This document shows positions 56,207 through 64,000 of a stretch of 64,000 bases of DNA, piece by piece (position 1 is the stretch's first letter; every line of letters starts with the position of its first letter). A program made the translations under genes and the position numbers. The notes beneath the pieces are model-generated. The model did no database searches. It was not told the DNA's origin and was given only the letters and a program-made list of their open reading frames with translations. This stretch comes from Hyphomicrobiales bacterium (GTDB lineage Bacteria; Pseudomonadota; Alphaproteobacteria; Rhizobiales; Xanthobacteraceae), in NCBI GenBank assembly GCA_017305665.1, contig JAFKKH010000016.1:85177-149176 (forward strand), written 5' to 3'.

Positions 56207-56713
56207 TCAGGGCATCGCGATTCCGAGTTTCTTCAGCGCCGCCAGCATGCGCTGCGGCGGCTCCATTTTCACTGACAGCGGCTGACCGGTTTCGAGCAAA
56301 CTCTTCAGGCTTGAGAGAATGGCAGGCCAGCCCATGCGTCCGCCCGAGAGAATATCGTCGTCGAGCGTACGTTCGTGGGATTCTGTCATCGTCAGCCGCA
56401 CTGCATCGCCCGCTTGCTCGATCTCGTAGGTGACGAAGGTGTTGCCGAGTTTCTCGACAAGGCCGGGCCATGTGACGTTCCAGGTCACGGTGAGCCTGCG
56501 CGGCGGATCGTGGGCGATCACCTTGCCGTCGATGTGCAGCGAGCCGTCCGGCGCCAGCACCTTGAAGGCCCCACCGATTTTCGGCTGCATCTCGATCGCG
56601 AAGCCGAAGAAATACTGCTTGCTGAATTCGGCCGACGTCAGTGCCTCGAACACCTTCTGCGGTGTCGACGCGATGTAGATGACGTAGACGGTGTCTTGGC
56701 TGGTCACGGCCAT
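56207..56713 (-). CDS. AHSA1/SRPBCC-family protein
   Basis: A 168-residue SRPBCC lipid/ligand-binding fold of the Hsp90-ATPase-activator type: YVIYIASTPQKVFEALTSAE, DPPRRLTVTWN and the C-terminal GGRMGWPAILSSLKSLLETG. Last gene of the ArsR operon, 13 bases after another SRPBCC. Function unknown. Confidence 0.85.
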   Translation of the reverse strand: MAVTSQDTVYVIYIASTPQKVFEALTSAEFSKQYFFGFAIEMQPKIGGAFKVLAPDGSLHIDGKVIAHDPPRRLTVTWNVTWPGLVEKLGNTFVTYEIEQAGDAVRLTMTESHERTLDDDILSGGRMGWPAILSSLKSLLETGQPLSVKMEPPQRMLAALKKLGIAMP

Positions 56714-56725
56714 CGGTCCTCCACT

Positions 56726-57193
56726 CTATGCCTTCGCGCCGACCTCGAGATCGGCCTTCGCGTCCGTGAGGACAGTTCCGGTCTCGAGCAGCGACTTGAG
56801 GTTCGACAGGATGCGAGGCCAGCCGCTCGACACCGAATTGATGAACTGCTGCCCGTCGGCGACGTGGGTGACGGTGAGCTTCACCGCCTGTCCGGCGGGT
56901 TCGAGCTCCATCGTGCAGGTCGAAAAGCCTTCCGCTTTCATCTCGGGCCGGAACTGATTCTGCCAGTTGCCGATCACGAGGCGCCGCGGCGGATCGGCTT
57001 CGAGGATTTTGCCGGTATCGGCGATGCGGCCATCCTCGAACTTGATCGCCCACGGCGAACCTACCGTCCAGTCGCATTCGATATCCATGCCGAACCAGTA
57101 TTGCCGCATGAAGTCGCGGTCGGTCAGCGCGGTCCAGAGCTTCTCCGGTGTGGTGCGGATGTAGGTGGTGTAGACGAATTGCGGCTTACTCAT
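56726..57193 (-). CDS. AHSA1/SRPBCC-family protein
   Basis: A 155-residue SRPBCC protein similar in plan to the next gene (YTTYIRTTPEKLWTALTDRDF, DPPRRLVIGNWQN, VSSGWPRILSNLKSLLETG), so the two are paralogues. ATG at 57193 overlaps the ArsR gene end (stop at 57186-57188). Confidence 0.85.
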   Translation of the reverse strand: MSKPQFVYTTYIRTTPEKLWTALTDRDFMRQYWFGMDIECDWTVGSPWAIKFEDGRIADTGKILEADPPRRLVIGNWQNQFRPEMKAEGFSTCTMELEPAGQAVKLTVTHVADGQQFINSVSSGWPRILSNLKSLLETGTVLTDAKADLEVGAKA

Positions 57194-57500
57194 CACTGGT
57201 CTCCAGTCTGCGTTTCAGATCGCTGAGCGCCTGAAGTTTTCCGCGCTCGAACTTCTTGATCCACCGCTCGCCGATCTGATGGATCGGGACCGGGTTGAGG
57301 TAGTGCAGCTTCTCGCGGCCACGCTTCACGGTGCTGACGAGGTTGGCGGCCTCCAGAATCGCAAGGTGTTTCGTAACGGCCTGCCGCGTCATGGCGAGGC
57401 CGTCGCAAAGCTCGTTCAGGGTCTGGCCGTTCTCGGCATACAGCCGGTCCAGCAGCGATCGCCGGGACGCGTCGGCCAGCGCCTTGAAGACCTCATCCAT
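57186..57500 (-). CDS. ArsR-family transcriptional regulator
   Basis: A 104-residue helix-turn-helix regulator starting MDEVFKALADASRRSLLDRL, with recognition region ELCDGLAMTRQAVTKHLAIL. No metal-binding CxC is visible. It leads a three-gene operon with two SRPBCC genes, a common pairing in this family. An extension to 57554 is rejected. Confidence 0.9.
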   Translation of the reverse strand: MDEVFKALADASRRSLLDRLYAENGQTLNELCDGLAMTRQAVTKHLAILEAANLVSTVKRGREKLHYLNPVPIHQIGERWIKKFERGKLQALSDLKRRLETSDE

Positions 57501-57649
57501 GACGTGATAATTGGCAACCAAATGGTTGCATGTCAAGATGATGTTTCGAACCATTTGCTTGGTTTCGTCTGCGGGAGAGGGAGCAATCTTTCACCGGCAC
57601 TGCGATCGTGCATAATCGAACCACTCCCTGGTTCGCGCGAGTCCACCTC

Positions 57650-58270
57650 ATGTCCCTCAACCTCTATCTCGCCTTCGTTGCCGCCTGCATCGCGCTGGCA
57701 CTGCTCCCCGGTCCGATCGTGACGCTTGTCGTGGCCAACGGCCTGCGCCATGGCACCCGCGCCGCGCTGATCAACATCGCCGGCGCGCAGGTCGGGCTCG
57801 CCATCACCATCGGCATCGTCGCGGTCGGCCTCACGACCCTGATGGCGACCATGGGCTATTGGTTCGACTGGGTGCGCTTCCTCGGCGCGGCCTATCTGGT
57901 CTGGCTCGGCATCAAGCTGGTGCGCGCGCCCGTCGTCGCCGCAATCGCGTCCGATGCGCCACCGCCACCGCCGCGCGGCGGCTTCTTCCTGCAGGGGCTT
58001 CTGGTTCTGCTCAGCAATCCCAAGGTGCTGGTGTTCTTCGGCGCGTTCATTCCGCAGTTCATCGACATGAAGCACGAACAACTGCCGCAGGTGATCCTGC
58101 TCGGCGCCACCTTCATGGTGGTCGCGGGGATTACCGACGGCATGTACGCGGTGCTGGCCGGACGGGCACGGGCGCTGATGTCGGCGCGGCGCACGCAACT
58201 GATCTCGCACATCTCCGGCAGCCTGATGATCGGCGGCGGCATCTGGCTCGCGCTGACGCGGGCGCGTTGA
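57650..58270 (+). CDS. LysE/RhtB-family exporter
   Basis: A 206-residue six-helix amino-acid exporter, start MSLNLYLAFVAACIALALLPG. The family pattern LPGPIVTLVVANGLRHGTRAALINIAGAQ is clear. The exported amino acid is unknown. Divergent from the ArsR operon. Confidence 0.87.
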   Translation: MSLNLYLAFVAACIALALLPGPIVTLVVANGLRHGTRAALINIAGAQVGLAITIGIVAVGLTTLMATMGYWFDWVRFLGAAYLVWLGIKLVRAPVVAAIASDAPPPPPRGGFFLQGLLVLLSNPKVLVFFGAFIPQFIDMKHEQLPQVILLGATFMVVAGITDGMYAVLAGRARALMSARRTQLISHISGSLMIGGGIWLALTRAR

Positions 58271-58291
58271 TCTCACGCGATCCGATGCTGA

Positions 58292-59071
58292 TTATGCCCG
58301 GGACGACTGCGGCGTGATCAGCGTCGCCTCGATCTCGCGGAACAGCCGCGTCAATCGCTCCGCCCATTGTGCTTGTCCGGCTTCGTCTCCGATCAAGTCC
58401 TGACGGATCTCGATGCCGGTGTTCATCAGTCCGCGCTTTTCGCCATGCACGGGGATGGTGAAGTCGGTGAGGTCACTCACCGCGTAGGGCTGGTTGTCGC
58501 CGACCACGAGGTCGCCCTCGGCATGCAGCAGCTTCAACAGCAGCGGCGGCAGCCGCGTGTCGCGATGATAGAGCGTGCCGATGTGCCAGGGCCGCGCGAC
58601 ACCCGCGTAAACAGGCGTGAAACTGTGCAGCGACACCAGCACGGTGGGGCGGCCGTCGCGCAGACGCACGTCGATCGCCTCATCGATCCTGTCATGATAG
58701 GGCGTGAAGATCGCGGCCCGCCGCGCATCGGCTGCGGCCTGCGAGATGCCATCGTTGCCGGGAATGGTGGTCGCCTCGCTCAGTACGGGGATCGAGCTTG
58801 CGACGTCAGGCGGCCGGTTGCAGTCGATCACCAGGCGCGAATAGCGCTGCGCGATCAGATGGGCGCCGAGTGCGTCCGACACCCGCTCGGCGACGCCGGC
58901 GATGCCGATGTCCCACGCGATATGTCGTGTCAGTTCGCTCGCGGGCAGGCCGAGATCGCCGAGCGCATCCGGGATCACGCGTCCATAATGGTCGCAGGTC
59001 AGAAGAAAAGGCGAGCGGCTTGCGGCATTGCGCTCGATGACGGGCGGTTCGGGAAGGGGCAGGCGGGACAT
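58292..59071 (-). CDS. N-formylglutamate amidohydrolase-like protein
   Basis: A 259-residue protein of the HutG/N-formylglutamate amidohydrolase family: LTCDHYGRVIPDALG, RYSRLVIDCNRP and VLVSLHSFTPVYAGVARPWH, with histidines that likely bind zinc. Actual substrate may differ; no hut genes are nearby. Confidence 0.8.
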   Translation of the reverse strand: MSRLPLPEPPVIERNAASRSPFLLTCDHYGRVIPDALGDLGLPASELTRHIAWDIGIAGVAERVSDALGAHLIAQRYSRLVIDCNRPPDVASSIPVLSEATTIPGNDGISQAAADARRAAIFTPYHDRIDEAIDVRLRDGRPTVLVSLHSFTPVYAGVARPWHIGTLYHRDTRLPPLLLKLLHAEGDLVVGDNQPYAVSDLTDFTIPVHGEKRGLMNTGIEIRQDLIGDEAGQAQWAERLTRLFREIEATLITPQSSRA

Positions 59072-59217
59072 GTTGCAAGCGTATGTTTCAGGTCGGTTCG
59101 TATCATCGTCTATAGCCGCTGTTGCCGATTCCGCGCCAGCGCATCCTTACCGGACTTGACCCCGATCTCTCATTCTCCCAACAAGGCGAGCGCGAACAGC
59201 ACCAATCCGGGACTGCA

Positions 59218-59613
59218 ATGCTCGATCTTCTCTTTGTCTATGGCACGCTGATGCGCGGCTACGATCATCCGATGTCGCGGCTGCTCTCTGCCAACGCCGC
59301 GTTCGAGGGCGAGGTGAGTTGCCGCGGCCGGCTGCATCTCATCCGCCACTATCCGGGACTGGTGCTGTCCGACGCGGCCGGCGATGTCGTCCATGGCGAA
59401 CTCTATCGCCTGCGTGAGCCCGACGCGCTGCTGCGCGAATTCGACATGTACGAGGCCTGCGGCGAGGGTTTTGCCGAGCCCACCGAATACGTGCGGCGGG
59501 TTTTGCCAGTCACGCGGACCGGCGGTGACGCGGTGGAGGCGTGGACCTATGTCTACAACTGGCCGGTGTCGCACTTGCCGCGGATCGAGTCGGGGCGGTT
59601 CCAGAAGGCTTGA
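59218..59613 (+). CDS. Gamma-glutamylcyclotransferase-like (AIG2/BtrG-fold) protein
   Basis: A 131-residue protein with the fold's signature MLDLLFVYGTLMRGYDHP at the N-terminus and GRLHLIRHYPGLVLSDAAGDVVHGELYRL. The conserved Glu for catalysis is likely in the DMYEACGEG segment. Starts at 59218; an upstream extension to 59122 is non-homologous. Substrate unknown. Confidence 0.8.
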   Translation: MLDLLFVYGTLMRGYDHPMSRLLSANAAFEGEVSCRGRLHLIRHYPGLVLSDAAGDVVHGELYRLREPDALLREFDMYEACGEGFAEPTEYVRRVLPVTRTGGDAVEAWTYVYNWPVSHLPRIESGRFQKA

Positions 59614-59739
59614 AGGGCCGCAAACGGTCGGTTCAGGCTGTGAATAACGGCGACAATCCGGGTCGTTGCGTGCCCGCCTTGGGCCAGCGGACCGGCCAGC
59701 CTATATTGATGGCCGGTTGCGGAGACTGTCACAAAATCC

Positions 59740-61731
59740 ATGCGCTTCACGCCTCAATTCCTCGACGAACTGCGTGCGCGGCTTCCGGTGTCGGAAGTTG
59801 TGGGCCGGCGCGTGAAGTTGAAGAAGGCAGGGCGCGAGTACAAGGGCCTGTCGCCGTTCAAGCAGGAGAAGACGCCGTCCTTCACCGTCAACGATCAGAA
59901 GGGCTTCTACCACTGCTTCGCCAGCGGCAAGCACGGCAACATCTTCGACTTCATCATGGAGACGGAAGGCGCGAGCTTCGTCGAGGCTGTGGAGACCGCG
60001 GCGTCGCTCGCGCACATGCCGATCCCGGCGGCCTCGCCCGATGCCGCGAAGCACGAGCAGCGCCGCCGCACGCTGCATGACGTGATGGAGCTCGCGGCAA
60101 AATTCTTCGTCGATACGCTGGCCTCGCGCAACGGCGCCAAGGCGCGCGGCTATCTCGCCGACCGCAGCATCTCGCCGTCGACGCAGGTGCAGTTCCGCAT
60201 GGGCTATGCGCCGCCCGAGCGTTTCGCGCTGAAGGAATATCTGGGCGGGCAGGGCGTATCGGTCGAGGACATGAACGAGGCAGGGTTGCTCGTTCATGGC
60301 GACGACATTCCGGTGCCGTACGACCGCTTCCGTGACCGCGTGATGTTTCCGATCGCGGACGCCCGCAATCGCGTCATCGCGTTCGGCGGCCGCGCGCTGC
60401 AGAAGGATGCGCCGGCAAAGTATCTCAATTCGCCGGAAACGCCGCTGTTTCACAAGGGGCACAATCTCTACAACATTGCGTCCGCGCGGCAGGCCGTGCA
60501 CGACGGCGCGCAGCTCATCGTCGCCGAAGGCTATGTCGACGTCATCGCGCTTGCGACGACGGGGTTTGCCGGCGCGGTGGCGCCGCTCGGCACCGCGCTG
60601 ACCGAAGATCAACTCCAATTGCTGTGGAAGATGGCGGACGAGCCGATCCTCTGTTTCGACGGCGATAGCGCCGGGCGCAAGGCCGCATACCGCGCCGCTG
60701 ACCTCGCGCTGCCGCACCTGAAGCCCGGTAAAAGTTTGCGTTTCGCTCTGATGCCGGAAGGTCAGGACCCCGACGATCTCGCGCGCACCGGCGGCCGCGC
60801 CGCGATCGAGGACGTCATCGGCGCCGCGCGCTCGCTGTCGGACATGATCTGGTCGCGCGAGATCGAGGGCGGCAGTTTTGCGACGCCGGAGCGCCGTGCT
60901 GCGCTGGAAGCGCGCATCAACGAACTCGCCAACGCGGTGCGCGACGAGGTGGTGCGGCGCTATTACCGGCAGGATCTCGCGGAGCGGCTGCGGCGAACGT
61001 TCGCGCCGGAGCCGGCCCGCGGCGGCGGCTTTGGCCGGGGCGGTTTCGGGACCGAATCAGCCCGGCGTTTCCCGCCGCGCGGACCGTTTTCGCCTGCCGG
61101 CCGAAGCGGGGCGCGGCCGGGCCCGGCGCCCGGATCGAGCCTTCCGCGCGGGCCCTATCAGGCGGTCAGCCCGCAACTCGCCAACTCCCCGATCATGCGC
61201 GGCCAGCGCAGCGTGCTGTCGCGCCGGGAGGCGCTGATCCTGCGCACCCTGATCAACCACCCCTGGCTGCTGCACGATCACCTCGAGGAGGTGGCGGCGC
61301 TGGAGCTTGCGCACCCCGACGCCATCAAGCTGCGGGCCGGAATTTTGGCCGCGTTCGCGCAATACGGTGCGACCGAGGATGAGGAGGCGGAGCGGGCGCG
61401 GGTCGGCGACTGGCTCGAAAAAAATGGATATGGCGAGCAAATTCAACGCTTTGACCGCGCCATCACGACCCAGGCGGTATGGGGCGCGCAGCGAGGGGCG
61501 GCGCGGGATGACGTTCTTGCGACGTGGCAGCAGTTGATTGCCTTGCATCGCCAATGGCACTCCTTACTTAGGGAATTGAAAGACGCCGAGCTGGCACTGG
61601 GCGACGAGGCCACCGACGCCAACATGGCTTGGCTGCGCGACGTCAAGGCGCGGCTGTCGGAGGTGGACGGCACCGAGGCGCTGATCGAGGGTTTCGGTGA
61701 ATCCTCCGGTCGGTTCCAGCGGAGCGTCTGA
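59740..61731 (+). CDS. dnaG: DNA primase
   Basis: A 663-residue primase. N-terminal region (residues 1-100) has the primase fold, but where other bacteria have a CHC2 zinc site this one has LSPFKQEKTPSF and YHCFASGKHGN, so most zinc ligands are missing, as is usual in alphaproteobacteria. The Toprim catalytic domain carries IVAEGYVDVIAL and CFDGDSAGRKAAYRA; a helicase-interacting C-terminus follows a Gly/Arg/Pro-rich linker (residues 425-480). It synthesises RNA primers. rpoD follows, as in many bacteria. Confidence 0.95.
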   Translation: MRFTPQFLDELRARLPVSEVVGRRVKLKKAGREYKGLSPFKQEKTPSFTVNDQKGFYHCFASGKHGNIFDFIMETEGASFVEAVETAASLAHMPIPAASPDAAKHEQRRRTLHDVMELAAKFFVDTLASRNGAKARGYLADRSISPSTQVQFRMGYAPPERFALKEYLGGQGVSVEDMNEAGLLVHGDDIPVPYDRFRDRVMFPIADARNRVIAFGGRALQKDAPAKYLNSPETPLFHKGHNLYNIASARQAVHDGAQLIVAEGYVDVIALATTGFAGAVAPLGTALTEDQLQLLWKMADEPILCFDGDSAGRKAAYRAADLALPHLKPGKSLRFALMPEGQDPDDLARTGGRAAIEDVIGAARSLSDMIWSREIEGGSFATPERRAALEARINELANAVRDEVVRRYYRQDLAERLRRTFAPEPARGGGFGRGGFGTESARRFPPRGPFSPAGRSGARPGPAPGSSLPRGPYQAVSPQLANSPIMRGQRSVLSRREALILRTLINHPWLLHDHLEEVAALELAHPDAIKLRAGILAAFAQYGATEDEEAERARVGDWLEKNGYGEQIQRFDRAITTQAVWGAQRGAARDDVLATWQQLIALHRQWHSLLRELKDAELALGDEATDANMAWLRDVKARLSEVDGTEALIEGFGESSGRFQRSV

Positions 61732-62006
61732 TACAAAATGATACGGGACGGCGCCGTCCGGAACCGCGAAAAGACTCGCCAAATCCAAGCTTTGGCGGCA
61801 AAAACAGGGTTAATCGAAAGTTAGAAGCTGGCAGGCCAATAAGTCCGGGCGTGATCCGACACGTCGTTCAATGCGAGTGCGATCGTTCGGTGTGAGTTGA
61901 CAGGGTGGCGAGAGGTTTGCGCCGCCCTTTGCGCGTCGTGCACGGCGCGGATTTCGAGATCAGACGCGGGTGCGCTTCCCGCATGAGTGCGTTTCAGGAG
62001 CTGTGA

Positions 62007-64000
62007 ATGGCGAGCAAGGCAAAGACGCTGCAGGTCAAGGACAAGGAAAAAGACGACAAGGCAGCGGATGCTCCCGAGAAGGATACGCCGGACGCGCCGT
62101 CGCCGTTGCTCGACCTGTCCGATGCCGCCGTCAAGAAGATGATCAAGCAGGCGAAGAAGCGCGGCTTCGTCACTTTCGATCAGCTCAACGAAGTGCTGCC
62201 CTCCGACCAGACCTCGCCGGAGCAGATCGAGGACATCATGTCGATGCTCTCGGACATGGGCATCAACGTCTCCGAGGCCGACGACGACGCCGAGGAGGAC
62301 GCCAAGGACGAGGCCGACGACGAGACCGACAACGAGCTGGTCGAGGTCACGCAGAAGGCCGTCACCGAGGTCAAGAAGTCGGAGCCCGGCGAGCGCACCG
62401 ACGATCCCGTGCGCATGTACCTGCGCGAGATGGGCACCGTGGAGCTGTTGTCGCGCGAAGGCGAAATCGCCATCGCCAAGCGCATCGAGGCCGGCCGCGA
62501 GGCGATGATCGCGGGGCTGTGCGAAAGCCCGCTGACCTTCCAGGCCATCATCATCTGGCGCGACGAACTCAACGAAGGCAAGATCTTCCTCCGCGACATC
62601 ATCGACCTCGAAGCCACCTATGCCGGCCCCGAGGCCAAGAGCGGCATGAACCCGGCGCTGATCGCAGGGCCGAACGGCGAGGGCCAGGCCGCCGAGGGCG
62701 AGGGCGCCTCCGCCGCCGGCAGCAACGGCACCACCGTGACGGCGCCGCCCGCCGCGCCCCCGTCGCCGACCCCGTTCCGGGCCGCGCCCGCGCGCGGCGC
62801 ACCGGGCGATGCGGATAGCGAGGAGAAGGATCCGGGCGAGGCCGCCGCCGAAGGCGACATGGAGGACGACGACTTCGAGAACCAGATGTCGCTCGCCGCG
62901 ATCGAAGCCGAGCTGAAGCCGAAGGTGGTCGAGACCTTCGACAAGATCGCCGACAGTTACAAGAAGCTGCGCCGCCTGCAGGAAATCGACATCGCCAACC
63001 AGCTGCAGAGCGAGAAGCTGTCGCCGCATCAGGACCGCAAGTACAAGAAGCTGAAGGACGACATCATCGTCGAGGTGAAGTCGCTGCGCCTCAACCAGGC
63101 CCGCATCGACTCGCTGGTCGAGCAGCTCTACGACATCAACAAGAAGCTGGTCTCGTTCGAGGGCCGTCTGCTGCGCCTCGGCGACAGCCACGGCGTCGCG
63201 CGCGAGGACTTCCTGCGCAACTACCAGGGCTCGGAGCTCGACCCGCGCTGGCTCAACCGCGTCTCCAAACTCTCGGCCAAGGGCTGGAAGAACTTCGTCG
63301 CCCACGAGAAGGACCGCATCAAGGAGCTGCGCGGCGAGATCCAGTCGCTGGCGGCGCTGACCGGACTCGAGATCGGCGAATTCCGCAAGATCGTGCACGG
63401 CGTGCAGAAGGGCGAGCGCGAGGCGCGCCAGGCCAAGAAGGAAATGGTGGAGGCGAACCTGCGCCTCGTCATCTCCATCGCCAAGAAATACACCAACCGC
63501 GGCCTGCAGTTCCTCGACCTCATCCAGGAAGGCAACATCGGCCTGATGAAGGCGGTCGACAAGTTCGAGTATCGCCGCGGCTACAAGTTCTCGACCTACG
63601 CCACGTGGTGGATCCGGCAGGCGATCACGCGCTCGATCGCCGACCAGGCGCGCACCATCCGCATCCCCGTGCACATGATCGAGACCATCAACAAGATCGT
63701 GCGCACCTCGCGCCAGATGCTCAACGAGATCGGCCGCGAGCCGACGCCCGAAGAGCTCGCCGAAAAGCTCGGCATGCCGCTCGAGAAGGTGCGCAAGGTT
63801 CTCAAGATCGCCAAGGAGCCGCTGTCGCTGGAGACGCCGGTCGGCGATGAAGAGGACTCGCACCTCGGCGATTTCATCGAGGACAAGAACGCGGTGCTGC
63901 CGATCGACGCCGCGATCCAGTCCAACCTGCGCGAGACCACCACGCGAGTCCTCGCCTCGCTGACGCCGCGCGAGGAGCGCGTGCTGCGCATGCGCTTCGG
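62007..64000 (+). CDS. rpoD: RNA polymerase sigma-70 factor, C-terminus off the window
   Basis: Open from ATG 62007 for 664 codons to the right edge. Region 1.1 (about 30-105), region 1.2 ([20 protein letters not shown] near residue 132), an acidic/Ala-Pro non-conserved insert, and regions 2 ([20 protein letters not shown] and [20 protein letters not shown]) and 3 ([20 protein letters not shown]) are visible. Region 4 starts at the edge ([14 protein letters not shown]). Housekeeping sigma factor; dnaG is immediately upstream, as in the conserved macromolecular synthesis operon without rpsU. Confidence 0.96.
   Translation, partial: MASKAKTLQVKDKEKDDKAADAPEKDTPDAPSPLLDLSDAAVKKMIKQAKKRGFVTFDQLNEVLPSDQTSPEQIEDIMSMLSDMGINVSEADDDAEEDAKDEADDETDNELVEVTQKAVTEVKKSEPGERTDDPVRMYLREMGTVELLSREGEIAIAKRIEAGREAMIAGLCESPLTFQAIIIWRDELNEGKIFLRDIIDLEATYAGPEAKSGMNPALIAGPNGEGQAAEGEGASAAGSNGTTVTAPPAAPPSPTPFRAAPARGAPGDADSEEKDPGEAAAEGDMEDDDFENQMSLAAIEAELKPKVVETFDKIADSYKKLRRLQEIDIANQLQSEKLSPHQDRKYKKLKDDIIVEVKSLRLNQARIDSLVEQLYDINKKLVSFEGRLLRLGDSHGVAREDFLRNYQGSELDPRWLNRVSKLSAKGWKNFVAHEKDRIKELRGEIQSLAALTGLEIGEFRKIVHGVQKGEREARQAKKEMVEANLRLVISIAKKYTNRGLQFLDLIQEGNIGLMKAVDKFEYRRGYKFSTYATWWIRQAITRSIADQARTIRIPVHMIETINKIVRTSRQMLNEIGREPTPEELAEKLGMPLEKVRKVLKIAKEPLSLETPVGDEEDSHLGDFIEDKNAVLPIDAAIQSNLRETTTRVLASLTPREERVLRMRF

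Noticed and set aside
61897-61902. TTGACA before rpoD as a promoter
   Set aside because: No -10 box at the right distance; too weak to list as a promoter.
61821-63863. 680-codon frame opposite rpoD
   Set aside because: Shadow of rpoD codon bias (Leu/Val/Asp low complexity).

Overview
The window reads as a stretch of chromosome from an alphaproteobacterium of the Nitrobacteraceae/Bradyrhizobiaceae (Bradyrhizobium, Rhodopseudomonas, Afipia, Nitrobacter group). The evidence is high GC, dense short operons, split-type transhydrogenase genes (pntAA/pntAB/pntB), phasins, DUF465 and DUF3309 proteins, a DnaG without its zinc ligands, a tRNA-His lacking the universal G-1, and interspersed palindromic repeats of the kind common in this family. 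I do not assign a species. No phage, insertion sequence, CRISPR array, rRNA operon or integrated island is visible.

Left third (1-21.8 kb): a lactate permease running off the left edge; a tiny cytochrome oxidase subunit and the transhydrogenase operon; a DUF3606 tandem protein, a CaCA-type cation exchanger and a cupin; two exported His/Met-rich proteins that look metal (copper) related; rpsU; aqpZ; purEK; a diguanylate cyclase; small DUF465 proteins; an L-2-hydroxyglutarate-oxidase-like flavoprotein; a large PAS-GGDEF-EAL protein; and a polyamine-type ABC transporter (ATPase plus two permeases) without its binding protein.

Middle (21.8-44.8 kb): AsmA; succinyl-CoA:3-ketoacid CoA-transferase (two subunits), with HMG-CoA lyase and a CaiB-type CoA-transferase nearby, forming an acyl-CoA/ketone-body theme; a frameshifted solute-binding-protein pseudogene next to an inverted repeat; a 1063-residue sensor kinase; two phasins, the first preceded by an overlapping 19-codon ORF; tRNA-His; several small membrane or secreted proteins; a ParA-like ATPase; an MHYT-GGDEF-EAL protein; a dapA-like gene broken by a perfect 26-bp tandem duplication; a likely small RNA with a CCUCCUCC motif; a LysR regulator; trxB; an Lrp/AsnC regulator; DoxX; and greA.

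Right third (44.8-64 kb): carB with a terminator-like hairpin in its leader; a short block of small genes and two tRNA-like genes whose anticodon arms are one base short; a methyltransferase; a Dps-family protein; a cupin; carA translationally coupled to a PaaI thioesterase; then an esterase, YqeY, small membrane proteins, an ArsR plus two AHSA1/SRPBCC operon, a LysE exporter, an N-formylglutamate-amidohydrolase-like protein, a gamma-glutamylcyclotransferase-like protein, dnaG, and rpoD running off the right edge.

Most of the window is ordinary core genome. The items most worth a second look are RNA-level: the structured carB leader, the sRNA candidate near 40.4 kb, the two odd tRNAs, the upstream ORF overlapping the phasin start, and the fresh-looking dapA duplication. 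All functional statements are from reading the sequence and general family knowledge; no database search was run.
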